Of a stretch of 64,000 bases of DNA, positions 1 through 7,880 are shown piece after piece; the stretch's first letter is position 1; every line of letters begins with the position of its first letter. The notes beneath the pieces were generated by a model. The model worked only from the letters and a program-made list of their open reading frames with translations, was not told the origin of the DNA and did not search any database. Location: the NCBI RefSeq assembly GCF_026586795.1, contig NZ_JAPFGY010000009.1, positions 39,270 to 103,269 of the forward strand, read 5' to 3'. Position numbers and translations under genes: made by a program. Origin of the DNA: Erythrobacter sp. WG (GTDB taxonomy: Bacteria; Pseudomonadota; Alphaproteobacteria; Sphingomonadales; Sphingomonadaceae).

Positions 1-1
1 C

Positions 2-1099
2 GCCTCGCATTCCGGCCCGGTCGGGGTGTTCGGCGGCACGCTGTGGGACCCGCATTCCTACGCCGAACTCGCCGAGCTCGGTGCCGACAAGGGCGAGGGC
101 AAGCCCGACTGGCTCGGCTTTGTCGACCAGTACTGGCTCGCCGCGCTGGTCCCGGGCGACGGCAAGGGCAATGTGAACGTCGACGATGCGGGCTTCCGCT
201 CGCTCGGGGGCGGGCTGTTCCGCACCGACCTGCTCTATAGCGCCACCACCGTTCCCGCCGGCGGCAGCCTGTCGCAGGAGACCCGGCTCTACGCCGGCGC
301 CAAGGAGAGCGAGGTGCTCGACGCCTACGAGGCGAGCGGCATCACCCGCTTCGGCCTCGCGATCAGCTGGGGCTGGTTCTGGTTCTTCGAGAAGCCGATC
401 CTGTGGCTGCTGCGCACCCTGAACGGGCTCGCCGGCAATTTCGGCGTGGCGATCATCCTGCTGACGGTCGTGATCCGCGGCCTGATGTTCCCGATCGCGC
501 AGAAGGGCTTTGCCTCGATGGCGGCGATGAAGGCCGTGCAGCCGAAGATGAAGGAGATCCAGGAGCGCTTCAAGGACGACAAGCAGCGCCAGCAGCAGGA
601 GATCATGAAGCTCTACAAGGACGAGAACGTGAACCCCTTGTCCGGCTGCCTGCCGATGCTGATCCAGATCCCGGTGTTCTTCGCGCTCTACAAGGTGCTG
701 CTGCTGTCGATCGATATGCGCCACGAACCGTTCATCCTGTGGATCCGCGACCTTTCCGCGCCCGATCCGGCGCATATCCTCAACCTGTTCGGCCTGTTGC
801 CCTACACCGTCCCGGCCGGGTTCCTGGCGATCGGGCCGCTCGCGGTCCTGCTGGGGATCACCATGTGGCTGACCTTCCGCCTCAACCCCACCGCGATGGA
901 CCCGGTGCAGAAGCAGGTCTTCGCGATCATGCCGTGGATGCTGATGTTCGTGATGGCGCCCTTCGCCGCGGGCCTGCTGCTTTACTGGATCACCTCGAAC
1001 ATCCTCACCGTGGCGCAGCAGAGCTACCTCTATTCGCGCCACCCGCAGCTGAAGGCGGCGAACGCGGCGGCGGCTGCGGCGGAAGCGAAGAAGACCTGA
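2..1099 (+). CDS. yidC: Membrane protein insertase YidC (5' truncated by window edge)
   Basis: YidC/Oxa1 insertase, which inserts proteins into the inner membrane alone or with SecYEG. The reading frame is open from base 2, so the true start lies before the window; about 365 C-terminal residues are present. The first third is the end of the periplasmic beta domain (a GVFGGTLWDP-type stretch). Then come the Oxa1-like core helices (FEKPILWLLRTLNG, AIILLTVVIRGLMFPIA), the charged cytoplasmic loop (MKEIQERFKDD), and later segments such as NVNPLSGCLPMLIQIPVFFALY and the C-terminal WITSNILTVAQQ helix. It ends in an Ala/Lys tail. engB starts 9 bases downstream, the usual yidC-engB pairing of alphaproteobacteria. 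The call is secure. Confidence 0.97.
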   Translation, partial: ASHSGPVGVFGGTLWDPHSYAELAELGADKGEGKPDWLGFVDQYWLAALVPGDGKGNVNVDDAGFRSLGGGLFRTDLLYSATTVPAGGSLSQETRLYAGAKESEVLDAYEASGITRFGLAISWGWFWFFEKPILWLLRTLNGLAGNFGVAIILLTVVIRGLMFPIAQKGFASMAAMKAVQPKMKEIQERFKDDKQRQQQEIMKLYKDENVNPLSGCLPMLIQIPVFFALYKVLLLSIDMRHEPFILWIRDLSAPDPAHILNLFGLLPYTVPAGFLAIGPLAVLLGITMWLTFRLNPTAMDPVQKQVFAIMPWMLMFVMAPFAAGLLLYWITSNILTVAQQSYLYSRHPQLKAANAAAAAAEAKKT

Positions 1100-1108
1100 G
1101 GGCGCGCT

Positions 1109-1786
1109 TTGGACGAAGCCGAACAGCAGGCCCGCGAGGAAGCGGCATCGCGGCTCTTTTCCGGGCCGGTCGATTTCCTGCGCTCGGCGCCGGCGCTCCA
1201 GTTCCTGCCCGACCCGCAAGTGCCCGAGATCGCCTTCTGCGGGCGCTCCAACGTCGGCAAGTCATCGCTCCTCAACGCGCTCACCGGCAGGAAGGCGATC
1301 GCGCGGGCCTCGGTGACGCCGGGGCGGACGCAGGAGCTCAATTTCTTCGACGTCGGCAGGCCCGAGGAAGAGGGTGCGCTGCCGCTGTTCCGGCTCGTTG
1401 ACATGCCCGGCTATGGCTTTGCCAAGGCACCGGTGAAGGTCGTCGAGAAGTGGAAGGCGCTGGTCAATTCCTACCTGCGCGGGCGGCAGGTGCTGGCCCG
1501 CACGCTGGTGCTGGTCGACAGCCGGCACGGCCTCAAGGAGGTCGACCGCGAGATGATGACGATGCTCGACAAGGCCGCCGTCGGCTACCGGATCGTCCTC
1601 ACCAAGACCGACAAGATCAAGGCGAGCGAGCTTGCCGCCGTCGCCGAGAAGACGGCGGCCGAGGCCAAGAAGCACGTTGCCGCTCATCCCGCAATCCACC
1701 TCACCAGCTCCGAGAAGGGCATGGGCATCGCCGCCCTCCGCGCCGCAGTCCTCGCCGATGCCCTCGGCGAAGGCTGGGCAGGCTAG
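1109..1786 (+). CDS. engB: Ribosome biogenesis GTPase EngB/YsxC
   Basis: Circularly unpermuted small GTPase required for 50S subunit assembly. All G motifs are visible in 225 residues: G1 GRSNVGKSSLL, the G2 threonine in TPGRTQELNFF, G3 DMPGYGF, G4 LTKTDK and G5 TSSEKGMG. The chosen start is TTG at 1109, with GAGG about 8 bases upstream; no ATG precedes the conserved N-terminal region. An N-terminal extension of about 30 residues before the G domain is normal for the family in alphaproteobacteria. It follows yidC closely and is probably cotranscribed with it. Confidence 0.96.
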   Translation: MDEAEQQAREEAASRLFSGPVDFLRSAPALQFLPDPQVPEIAFCGRSNVGKSSLLNALTGRKAIARASVTPGRTQELNFFDVGRPEEEGALPLFRLVDMPGYGFAKAPVKVVEKWKALVNSYLRGRQVLARTLVLVDSRHGLKEVDREMMTMLDKAAVGYRIVLTKTDKIKASELAAVAEKTAAEAKKHVAAHPAIHLTSSEKGMGIAALRAAVLADALGEGWAG

Positions 1787-1928
1787 GACGAGCCCGCCGC
1801 GCGACGACCTCCTCAGGTCGTCGCGGCAAGGGTACAAAACGGTTGTCGCCCGGCCTTCAGGCTCTAAGGTCCCCCCACCCAAGTGGATGACCCCAATCCG
1901 GGTCCTGCGACACGACATAAGGGACTCA

Positions 1929-2942
1929 ATGCCGACATCGATCGACAAAGCCGGTCCGCAGACCGTCGGGCAGATCAGCTTTCGCCAGCTGGCCGACGCG
2001 ATGCCGCAGATGGTCTGGTCGACCCTGCCCGACGGCGCGCATGATTACTACAACGCCCAGTGGTATGCCTTCACCGGCGTGCCCTATGGCTCGACTGACG
2101 GCGAGGGCTGGAACGGAATGTTCCACCCGGACGATCAGGAGCGCGCCTGGGCCGTGTGGCGGCACAGCCTCGAGACGGGCGAGCCTTACGAGATCGAGTA
2201 CCGCCTGCGCCACCACAGCGGCGAATACCGCTGGACACTCGGCCGTGCCCTGCCGATCCGCGGCGACGACGGGGCGATCATCCGCTGGGTCGGCACCTGC
2301 ACCGAGATCCACGAGCACAAGCAGATCGCCGAGCAGAACGCCATCCTCAGCCGCGAATTGAGCCACCGGATCAAGAACATCTTCGCGGTGCTCAACGGCA
2401 TCATCGGGATTTCCGCGCGGCACTATCCCGCCATCAAGGATCTCGCGCGCCAGCTCCAGGCGCGGGTCGCGGCGCTGGGCCGGGCGCACGACTACGTGCG
2501 CCCGCACAGCATGGAAAGCGCGCCGCATGACGGCCCGCACCAGCTTTCCGAACTGCTGCAACAGCTCCTGCGGCCCTATCCGGCGCTCGAGGAAGGGCGC
2601 GTGGCGATCGAGGGCGAGGAATTCACGGTCGACGATCGCGGCGCTACCCCGCTCGGGCTCGCCTTCCACGAACTGGCCACCAACTCCGCGAAATATGGCG
2701 CCCTGTCCGTGCCGGAGGGGCGGGTGCACATCCGCACCGCGCGCGAAGACGGGGACGTGGTCATCACCTGGCAGGAAAGCGGGGGCCCCGCCGTCACCGC
2801 ACCGGCCAAGACCGGGTTCGGGACGCAGCTCACCGACATTAGCATCGTCAACCAGCTGGGCGGGGAGATCGAGCGTGAATGGGCGCCCGAGGGGCTGACG
2901 GTCAGGGTGCGGGTGCTGGCGGAGCGGCTCTACCGCGAATGA
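1929..2942 (+). CDS. PAS-domain HWE-family sensor histidine kinase
   Basis: Soluble hybrid-free sensor kinase of 337 residues. Residues about 20-145 form a single PAS domain with PAC tail (ADAMPQMVWSTLPDG, WNGMFHPDDQ, RWVGTCTEIHEHK). The dimerisation box follows with the phospho-acceptor His in ELSHRIKNIF, and then the HWE catalytic domain with FHELATNSAKYGAL (N box) and the diagnostic WxE in VVITWQESGG. No membrane segment is visible, so it is cytosolic. ATG 1929 is chosen because it opens the PAS domain, although the frame stays open upstream. The stop directly abuts the stop of the opposing receiver gene. HWE kinases often feed the alphaproteobacterial general stress pathway; that role here is inference. 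Confidence 0.9.
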   Translation: MPTSIDKAGPQTVGQISFRQLADAMPQMVWSTLPDGAHDYYNAQWYAFTGVPYGSTDGEGWNGMFHPDDQERAWAVWRHSLETGEPYEIEYRLRHHSGEYRWTLGRALPIRGDDGAIIRWVGTCTEIHEHKQIAEQNAILSRELSHRIKNIFAVLNGIIGISARHYPAIKDLARQLQARVAALGRAHDYVRPHSMESAPHDGPHQLSELLQQLLRPYPALEEGRVAIEGEEFTVDDRGATPLGLAFHELATNSAKYGALSVPEGRVHIRTAREDGDVVITWQESGGPAVTAPAKTGFGTQLTDISIVNQLGGEIEREWAPEGLTVRVRVLAERLYRE

Positions 2943-3344
2943 TCAGCCGAAGCAGCGGATGAACGGCGGCGCTTCCGTCGCCTCGCCGCTGCGCCGCGCC
3001 AGCGCGAACCGCACCGCCGACAGCAGGCTGCGCTCATCGGTCGGCTTGGTGAGCACGCCGATCGTTCCGGCAACGCCATCACCCAGGAGGCGCGGGTTGG
3101 CGGTGACGAACAGCACCGCCGTCTTGAACTGGTTGGCGAGACGCGCGCCGATTTCCGGCCCGGTGAGGCCATCGCGCAGGTTCAGATCGACGAGCGCGAG
3201 GGCGACGCCGCGTTCGGCATAGGCCATTGCGCCTTTCAGATCGGCGGCAAGGCCCAGGACCTCATAGCCGTGATCTTCGAGGATGCTTTGCATCTCGAGC
3301 GCGACGAGCATCTCGTCTTCGACGATGAGGATAGCGTTGGACAT
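2943..3344 (-). CDS. Stand-alone response regulator receiver
   Basis: Single receiver domain of 133 residues with no output domain. It shows the acidic pair in ILIVEDEMLVA, the phospho-acceptor Asp in ALVDLNLRDG, the Thr in LFVTANP and the Lys in LTKPTDE. ATG 3344 is the start that keeps the first beta strand. There is no convincing Shine-Dalgarno upstream, and an EcfG-like promoter lies so close that the transcript could be nearly leaderless. The gene faces the HWE kinase 3' to 3' with abutting stops (TGATCA at the junction), so the pair is probably functionally linked. The partner assignment is inference. Confidence 0.88.
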   Translation of the reverse strand: MSNAILIVEDEMLVALEMQSILEDHGYEVLGLAADLKGAMAYAERGVALALVDLNLRDGLTGPEIGARLANQFKTAVLFVTANPRLLGDGVAGTIGVLTKPTDERSLLSAVRFALARRSGEATEAPPFIRCFG

Positions 3345-3352
3345 AAAGTTCA

Positions 3353-3378
3353 AACTGTGCAGCGGCCCGATCGGTTCC
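3353..3378 (-). promoter_or_regulatory. Weak EcfG-like promoter candidate
   Basis: On the minus strand GGAAC is followed after 17 bases by AGTT, close to the EcfG consensus GGAAC-N16/17-CGTT. The -10-like box is only about 8 bases from the ATG of the receiver gene, which would give an almost leaderless mRNA. One box mismatch and the tight spacing make this tentative. Confidence 0.3.
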
Positions 3379-3510
3379 ATCATTTGACCCAGATTGAGCA
3401 CTTTGTTCGCATTACTGTCCCCGATGGGCGCCGGCGCGCTGGTCAGCGGGCGTTTTGCTGGCAACGTTTCGCGGGTCGGCAAGGTCCTGCGGCCCGCCCG
3501 GCGGGGCAGG

Positions 3511-3933
3511 TCAGGCGGTCGCGAACAGTTTGGCGGGATCGGCAAAGGCCTTGAACTCGAGTGCGTTGCCTGCCGGGTCGCGCAGGAACATCGTCGCCTG
3601 CTCGCCCGGCAGGCCCTTGAAGCGGATGGTCGGCTCGATCACGAACGCGCAGCCCCCCGCGCGCAGGCGCTCGGCGAGCGCCTCCCACGCCTCCATCGTC
3701 AGCACCAGGCCGAAGTGCGGAACGGGGACGCCGTGGCCGTCGACATGGTTGCTCGCCCGGTCCCCGGCCTGACCGGGTGCGAGGTGCGCGACGATCTGGT
3801 GGCCGTGGAAATCGAAATCGATCCATTCGTCGGACGAGCGTCCCTCCGCGCAGCCCATCACTTCGCCGTAGAAGCGGCGCGCGGCGGCGAGATCGTCGAC
3901 CGGGAAGGCGAGGTGGAAGGGGGGCAGGGTCAT
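3511..3933 (-). CDS. VOC-superfamily (glyoxalase/bleomycin-resistance-like) protein
   Basis: A 140-residue vicinal-oxygen-chelate protein built from two beta-alpha-beta-beta-beta modules. It starts with a metal-type strand ([17 protein letters not shown]), has a central [11 protein letters not shown] segment and ends with [15 protein letters not shown], where the final Glu is a typical metal ligand. The family includes glyoxalase I, dioxygenases and antibiotic-binding proteins, and the substrate cannot be read from sequence. It stands alone between the receiver gene and a GST gene on the other strand. Its length and fold pattern are complete. Confidence 0.88.
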   Translation of the reverse strand: MTLPPFHLAFPVDDLAAARRFYGEVMGCAEGRSSDEWIDFDFHGHQIVAHLAPGQAGDRASNHVDGHGVPVPHFGLVLTMEAWEALAERLRAGGCAFVIEPTIRFKGLPGEQATMFLRDPAGNALEFKAFADPAKLFATA

Positions 3934-4045
3934 CGATTTCGCTCCGGCAAAGGTTGATTTGCGATAGACCGTTCAGCCTCGACAGCGCCAGCCTGAATAT
4001 CTACGGCAGCCGCAAATCGGTCCCGGCAAGGTGGAGCAGGCGGAC

Positions 4046-4705
4046 ATGAAACTCATCATCGGCAACAAGAACTATTCGAGCTGGTCCCTGCGCGGCTGGC
4101 TGGCGGTCAAGCAATCGGGCCTCTCGTTCGAGGAACTGACCGTGCCGATCATGGGCGAGGAGTGGGACCGGCTGAAGCACGACATGGGCGAGGTGCAGCC
4201 CTCCAGCGGCAAGGTGCCGATCCTGTGGGACGGCGAGGCGGTGGTGTGGGACAGCCTTGCGATCCTCGAATACCTCGCCGACAAGGTGGGGCGGACCCGT
4301 TACTGGCCCAAGGACGAGGCGGCCCGCGCCATGGCCCGGGCGATGGTCTGCGAGATGCACTCGGGCTACGTCACCCTGCGCAAAGAACTGCCGATGAACA
4401 TCCGCCGCCGCGTGGAACTGCCCGGCCTCTCGGAGCAGACCCGCGCCGATATCGTGCGGATCCTCACCCTGTGGGCCGAGGCGCGCGCGCGGCACGGCAG
4501 CGCCGGGCCCTATCTGTTCGGCACCTTCGGCGCGGCGGACATCTTCTACGCTCCGGTGGTGACGCGCTTCGTCACCTACGGGATCGGCGTCCCCGGCTTC
4601 GCCCAGGCCTATATGCAGGCGATCTGGGAGCATGACTGGATGGCCGAATGGATCGGCGCGGCGGAGCACGAGGAATGGGTGATCGAACAATACGAGCAGG
4701 TGTGA
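4046..4705 (+). CDS. Glutathione S-transferase family protein
   Basis: Cytosolic GST-like protein of 219 residues. The N-terminal thioredoxin-fold domain starts LIIGNKNYSSWSLRGWL, where the NYSSWS loop carries the candidate glutathione-activating serine. The SGKVPILWDGE and VWDSLAILEYLAD stretches are the conserved cis-Pro and glutathione-binding regions. The C-terminal two thirds are helical. ATG 4046 is preferred over GTG 4031 because GGAG lies a suitable distance before it. The stop overlaps the next start (TGATG), so it is translationally coupled to the nuclease gene. The substrate is unknown. Confidence 0.92.
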   Translation: MKLIIGNKNYSSWSLRGWLAVKQSGLSFEELTVPIMGEEWDRLKHDMGEVQPSSGKVPILWDGEAVVWDSLAILEYLADKVGRTRYWPKDEAARAMARAMVCEMHSGYVTLRKELPMNIRRRVELPGLSEQTRADIVRILTLWAEARARHGSAGPYLFGTFGAADIFYAPVVTRFVTYGIGVPGFAQAYMQAIWEHDWMAEWIGAAEHEEWVIEQYEQV

Positions 4706-5592
4706 TGCGGCGGCTGGCGCTTGCCCTTGCGGCGCTTGCCGCGCTGCTGGCTCCGGTGCAGGCTGGCGCATGGGGTGAATATGGCCACCGCCAGACAGCC
4801 TCGATCGCGATGGCCAACGTGTCGCCGCAAGTGCGCGCCAAGGTCCGCGCGCTGCTCGTGCACGAGAAGGCGCTGGGCACGCCCGAATGTCCGCTCAAGA
4901 CGCTCGAGGATGCGGCGGTGTGGGCCGATTGTCTGCGCGGGCAGAGCTGGCGCTGGGGCTACACCTTCGCCTGGCATTATCGCACTGCGCCGATCTGCAA
5001 GGCCTTCGACCCGAAGGCGAACTGTGCGGGCGGCAACTGCGTGACCGCGCAGATCGTCCGCGCCCACCGCGTCCTCGCCGACGAGCGCCTGCCGGCGGCG
5101 GTGCGTTTGGAGGCGCTCGCCTTCATGGTCCATTTTGCGGGCGATGTGCATATGCCGCTCCATTCGGGCGATAACGACGATCAGGGCGGCAACGCGGTGA
5201 AGGCCGATTACGGGATCAAGCCGGGGCTGAACCTGCATTCGATCTGGGACGGCCCGCTGGCCGAGCGGGCGATCAGCGATCCGGCCGACCCAGTGGTGCG
5301 CGCCTATACCCCCGCAGAGCGCGCGGAGTTTGCCGGGGGCACGCCCGACGACTGGGGCCGCGAGAGCTGGGAGATCGCGCGCAGTTTCGTCTATCCCACC
5401 GCCTTCGACACGCAGGCGCCGTGCGACGAGACGCTGCCGGAACGCATCGTTCTGTCCCAGGACGATATCGCGCGCGCCGTGCCGCTTGCGCGGTCGCGCG
5501 TCGTGCAGGCGGGGCTCAGGATCGCCGGCCTCCTTGAAAGCGCCTTCGCTCCGGGCCCGCTGAATGTGCCCGAGGCACCGCGGCGCCCCTAG
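4705..5592 (+). CDS. Secreted S1/P1-type zinc nuclease
   Basis: Phospholipase C/P1 nuclease family enzyme of 295 residues that cleaves single-stranded nucleic acids outside the cytoplasm. A signal peptide of about 21 residues ends in an AGA-W site, leaving mature Trp1 as in fungal P1, followed by GEYGHR. Other trinuclear zinc ligands are visible in DAAVWAD, AWHYR, MVHFAGDVHMPLH and HSIWD. Cysteines in CDETLPE and near CAGGNC probably form disulfides. It overlaps the GST stop by one base. Its own stop overlaps that of the opposing exporter gene by 4 bases. The domain is complete and the call is firm. Confidence 0.93.
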   Translation: MRRLALALAALAALLAPVQAGAWGEYGHRQTASIAMANVSPQVRAKVRALLVHEKALGTPECPLKTLEDAAVWADCLRGQSWRWGYTFAWHYRTAPICKAFDPKANCAGGNCVTAQIVRAHRVLADERLPAAVRLEALAFMVHFAGDVHMPLHSGDNDDQGGNAVKADYGIKPGLNLHSIWDGPLAERAISDPADPVVRAYTPAERAEFAGGTPDDWGRESWEIARSFVYPTAFDTQAPCDETLPERIVLSQDDIARAVPLARSRVVQAGLRIAGLLESAFAPGPLNVPEAPRRP

Positions 5593-6200
5593 GCGAAGGC
5601 CTTCGCCAGGAACCAGGCGGCCACGCCGAGCATCGCGAGCGCCAGCACCCGGCGCACCATCCCGGCGCTGGCCTCGGCCATCAGCACTCCCCGCGCGCGT
5701 CCGGCACCGAGCACCAGCGCGAGGTGAATGGCGGTGGCTATGGTGACGCTGACCGCGCCAAGGGTCAGCCCCTCGGCGAATGTGGGCCGCCCGCCGCTGA
5801 CGAATTGCGGCATGACGGTGATGAGGAACAGCGCCGATTTGGGATTGAGCAGGTTGATGACGAAGCCCGCGAGCGCGTGGCGGCCGGTTGCGGCCCTGGG
5901 TGCGGCGGCCTGCGAGCTCTCGCCGCTGTCGCGCCACGCCTCCCACGCGAGCCATGCCATCATCGCCGCCGCCGCCAGCGACACGCCCCGCGAGATCGCC
6001 CCGTCACTGGCGAGGATGACGCCCGCCGCCAGCACGCTCAGCACGGCGTTGCCGGCGAGGCCGAGAGCGATCCCCGCAACCGCCCCCACGCCGGCGCGGC
6101 GTCCCTCGGCGATTGTCAGCGTCGCCAGCCATGCCATGTTGGGGCCCGGCGTGATCTCGACGATCAGCACCGCAAGGGCAAAGCCGGCGAGGTCGATCAC
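5589..6200 (-). CDS. LysE/RhtB-family amino-acid exporter
   Basis: Inner-membrane translocator of 203 residues with about six hydrophobic segments. The family signature TPGPN lies near residue 18 (VEITPGPNMAWL), and the conserved GFVINLLNPKSALFL region is present in the middle. RhtB/LysE proteins export amino acids or related metabolites; the substrate is not readable. The start overlaps the stop of the upstream cupin gene by 4 bases (ATGA), so the two form a coupled minus-strand pair. Confidence 0.93.
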   Translation of the reverse strand: MIDLAGFALAVLIVEITPGPNMAWLATLTIAEGRRAGVGAVAGIALGLAGNAVLSVLAAGVILASDGAISRGVSLAAAAMMAWLAWEAWRDSGESSQAAAPRAATGRHALAGFVINLLNPKSALFLITVMPQFVSGGRPTFAEGLTLGAVSVTIATAIHLALVLGAGRARGVLMAEASAGMVRRVLALAMLGVAAWFLAKAFA

Positions 6201-6664
6201 GGCAGGCGCCGGGCCTCGTAGCGGGTGCCGTCCTTGCGGGCATAGCCGGCGGCGTCGAAGACCATGTCGATGTCGGGATATTCGCCGCTGTCGGCCTCGC
6301 GCGCACCGGCGCTGATCGCCACGAACACGCAGGGGGTGTCCGAGCGGTTATGGAGGTGGTGCCCGTTCGCCTCGCCCGCGGGGAAGGCAAGAATGTCGCC
6401 CCGCCCCACGGGTGTCTCGCCCGCGTCGTCGATCAGCACCGCCTCGCCATCGAGGATCACCACCAGTTCGTCTTGCCCCCTGTGCCAGTGGCGCTGCGAC
6501 GAGAACGCGCCGGGGAGAAGGGTGACGTGGCTCGCGCCCATCAGGGTGAGGCCCGCCACCGGCGCGAGGCGGCGATACCAGCGCCCCTCCACCGCCGTAT
6601 CGAAGGGCGGCGGATAGCCTGTCGCGTTGGTGTGCGGGATGCTTGCGAGATCGAGCTTGGGCAT
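6197..6664 (-). CDS. Cupin-domain protein
   Basis: Single-domain cupin of 155 residues. The metal-binding first motif is RHWHRGQDELVVILDGE, and the second, FPAGEANGHHLHN, has the partner His. The N-terminal segment (TGYPPPFD) resembles cupins often annotated as quercetin-dioxygenase-like, but the substrate is unknown. ATG 6664 is chosen because AGGAG lies 8 bases before it; an in-frame TTG 9 bases upstream would sit directly on that site. It is coupled to the LysE-type exporter, which suggests a shared small-molecule substrate. It is divergent from dapE across about 30 bases. Confidence 0.88.
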   Translation of the reverse strand: MPKLDLASIPHTNATGYPPPFDTAVEGRWYRRLAPVAGLTLMGASHVTLLPGAFSSQRHWHRGQDELVVILDGEAVLIDDAGETPVGRGDILAFPAGEANGHHLHNRSDTPCVFVAISAGAREADSGEYPDIDMVFDAAGYARKDGTRYEARRLP

Positions 6665-6695
6665 TTCCGGCAACTCCTGCTAGGCCCGGCAAACC

Positions 6696-7847
6696 ATGCT
6701 CGACGCTCTCGACCTTGCCAAGCGCCTGATCGCCGCGCCTTCCGTGACCCCCGCAACCGGGCCGGTGTTCGCCGAGCTCGAGGCGATGCTGGTACCGCTG
6801 GGCTTCGCGGTCCACCGCTTCACCCGCGGCGCGGGGGCGGACGGCAGCGACGAGGCGCCGGTCGAGAACCTCTTCGCGTGGCGGCCCGGTCCCGCAGGCT
6901 CGCGCCATTTCGCCTTCGCCGGCCACCTCGACGTCGTGCCGCCGGGCGAGGGGTGGTCCTCCGATCCTTTCGAACCCCAGGTGCGCGGCGAATTGCTCCA
7001 CGGGCGCGGGGCGGTCGACATGAAGGGGGCGATCGCCGCGATGGTCGCCGCCGCTGCCGAGGTCCCGCGCGAGGCCGGCACGATCAGCTTCATCATCACC
7101 GGCGACGAGGAAGGTCCTGCGCTCCACGGCACCCGCGCGCTGATCGACTGGATGGAAGGCGAAGGCCACCGCCCCGACCTGTGCCTCGTCGGCGAGCCCA
7201 CCAGCGTAAACCGGCTCGGCGACATGGTGAAGATCGGGCGGCGCGGCTCGGTCAACATCTGGATCACCGTCGAGGGCACGCAGGGCCACGTCGCTTACCC
7301 GCACCTCGCCGACAACCCGCTGCCCCGGCTGGTCGCGATCCTTTCCGAACTCGACGCCCTGACGCTCGATACCGGGACGGCGTGGTTTCAGCCCTCCAAC
7401 CTCGAGATTACCGACATCGCGGTGGGCAACAAGGCGACCAACGTCATCCCCCCGCTGGGGCAGGCGCGTGTCTCGATCCGCTTCAACGACCTCCACACCG
7501 GCAAGAGCCTGTCCGACCGCGTCTGCGCGATCGCCGAGCGGCACGGCGGCAAGGCGCGGCCCGTAATCTCGGGCGAGCCGTTCCTGACCGAGCCCGGCGC
7601 CTTCTCGAAGCTGGTCAGCGCGGCCGTGGAGGCCGAGACGGGCATTGTCCCCGAACTCAGCACCACCGGCGGCACCTCGGACGCGCGCTTCCTGCGCAGC
7701 CTGTGCCCGGTGATCGAATTCGGCCTCTGCAACGCCACCATGCACAAGCGTGACGAGGCCGTGGCGATCCCCGACCTTGCCGTGCTCGCCCGCATCTACG
7801 CCCGCATCGCCCGCGCCGCGCTGGCGCTCGCCCCGACGGACGGCTAG
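6696..7847 (+). CDS. dapE: Succinyl-diaminopimelate desuccinylase
   Basis: M20-family zinc hydrolase that makes LL-diaminopimelate in lysine and peptidoglycan synthesis. At 383 residues it has normal length. Metal and catalytic residues are visible: His in FAGHLDVVPPGEGW, Asp in GAVDMKGA, the Glu pair in ITGDEEGPALHGT, and the C-terminal His in CNATMHKRDE. The lid/dimerisation domain contains KIGRRGSVN and QGHVAYPH. dapB of the same pathway lies in the same window near 12.6-13.3 kb but is not in the same operon. Confidence 0.96.
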   Translation: MLDALDLAKRLIAAPSVTPATGPVFAELEAMLVPLGFAVHRFTRGAGADGSDEAPVENLFAWRPGPAGSRHFAFAGHLDVVPPGEGWSSDPFEPQVRGELLHGRGAVDMKGAIAAMVAAAAEVPREAGTISFIITGDEEGPALHGTRALIDWMEGEGHRPDLCLVGEPTSVNRLGDMVKIGRRGSVNIWITVEGTQGHVAYPHLADNPLPRLVAILSELDALTLDTGTAWFQPSNLEITDIAVGNKATNVIPPLGQARVSIRFNDLHTGKSLSDRVCAIAERHGGKARPVISGEPFLTEPGAFSKLVSAAVEAETGIVPELSTTGGTSDARFLRSLCPVIEFGLCNATMHKRDEAVAIPDLAVLARIYARIARAALALAPTDG

Positions 7848-7880
7848 CGCGCGGTCACGCGCAGGAGAGACTTCAGGACA

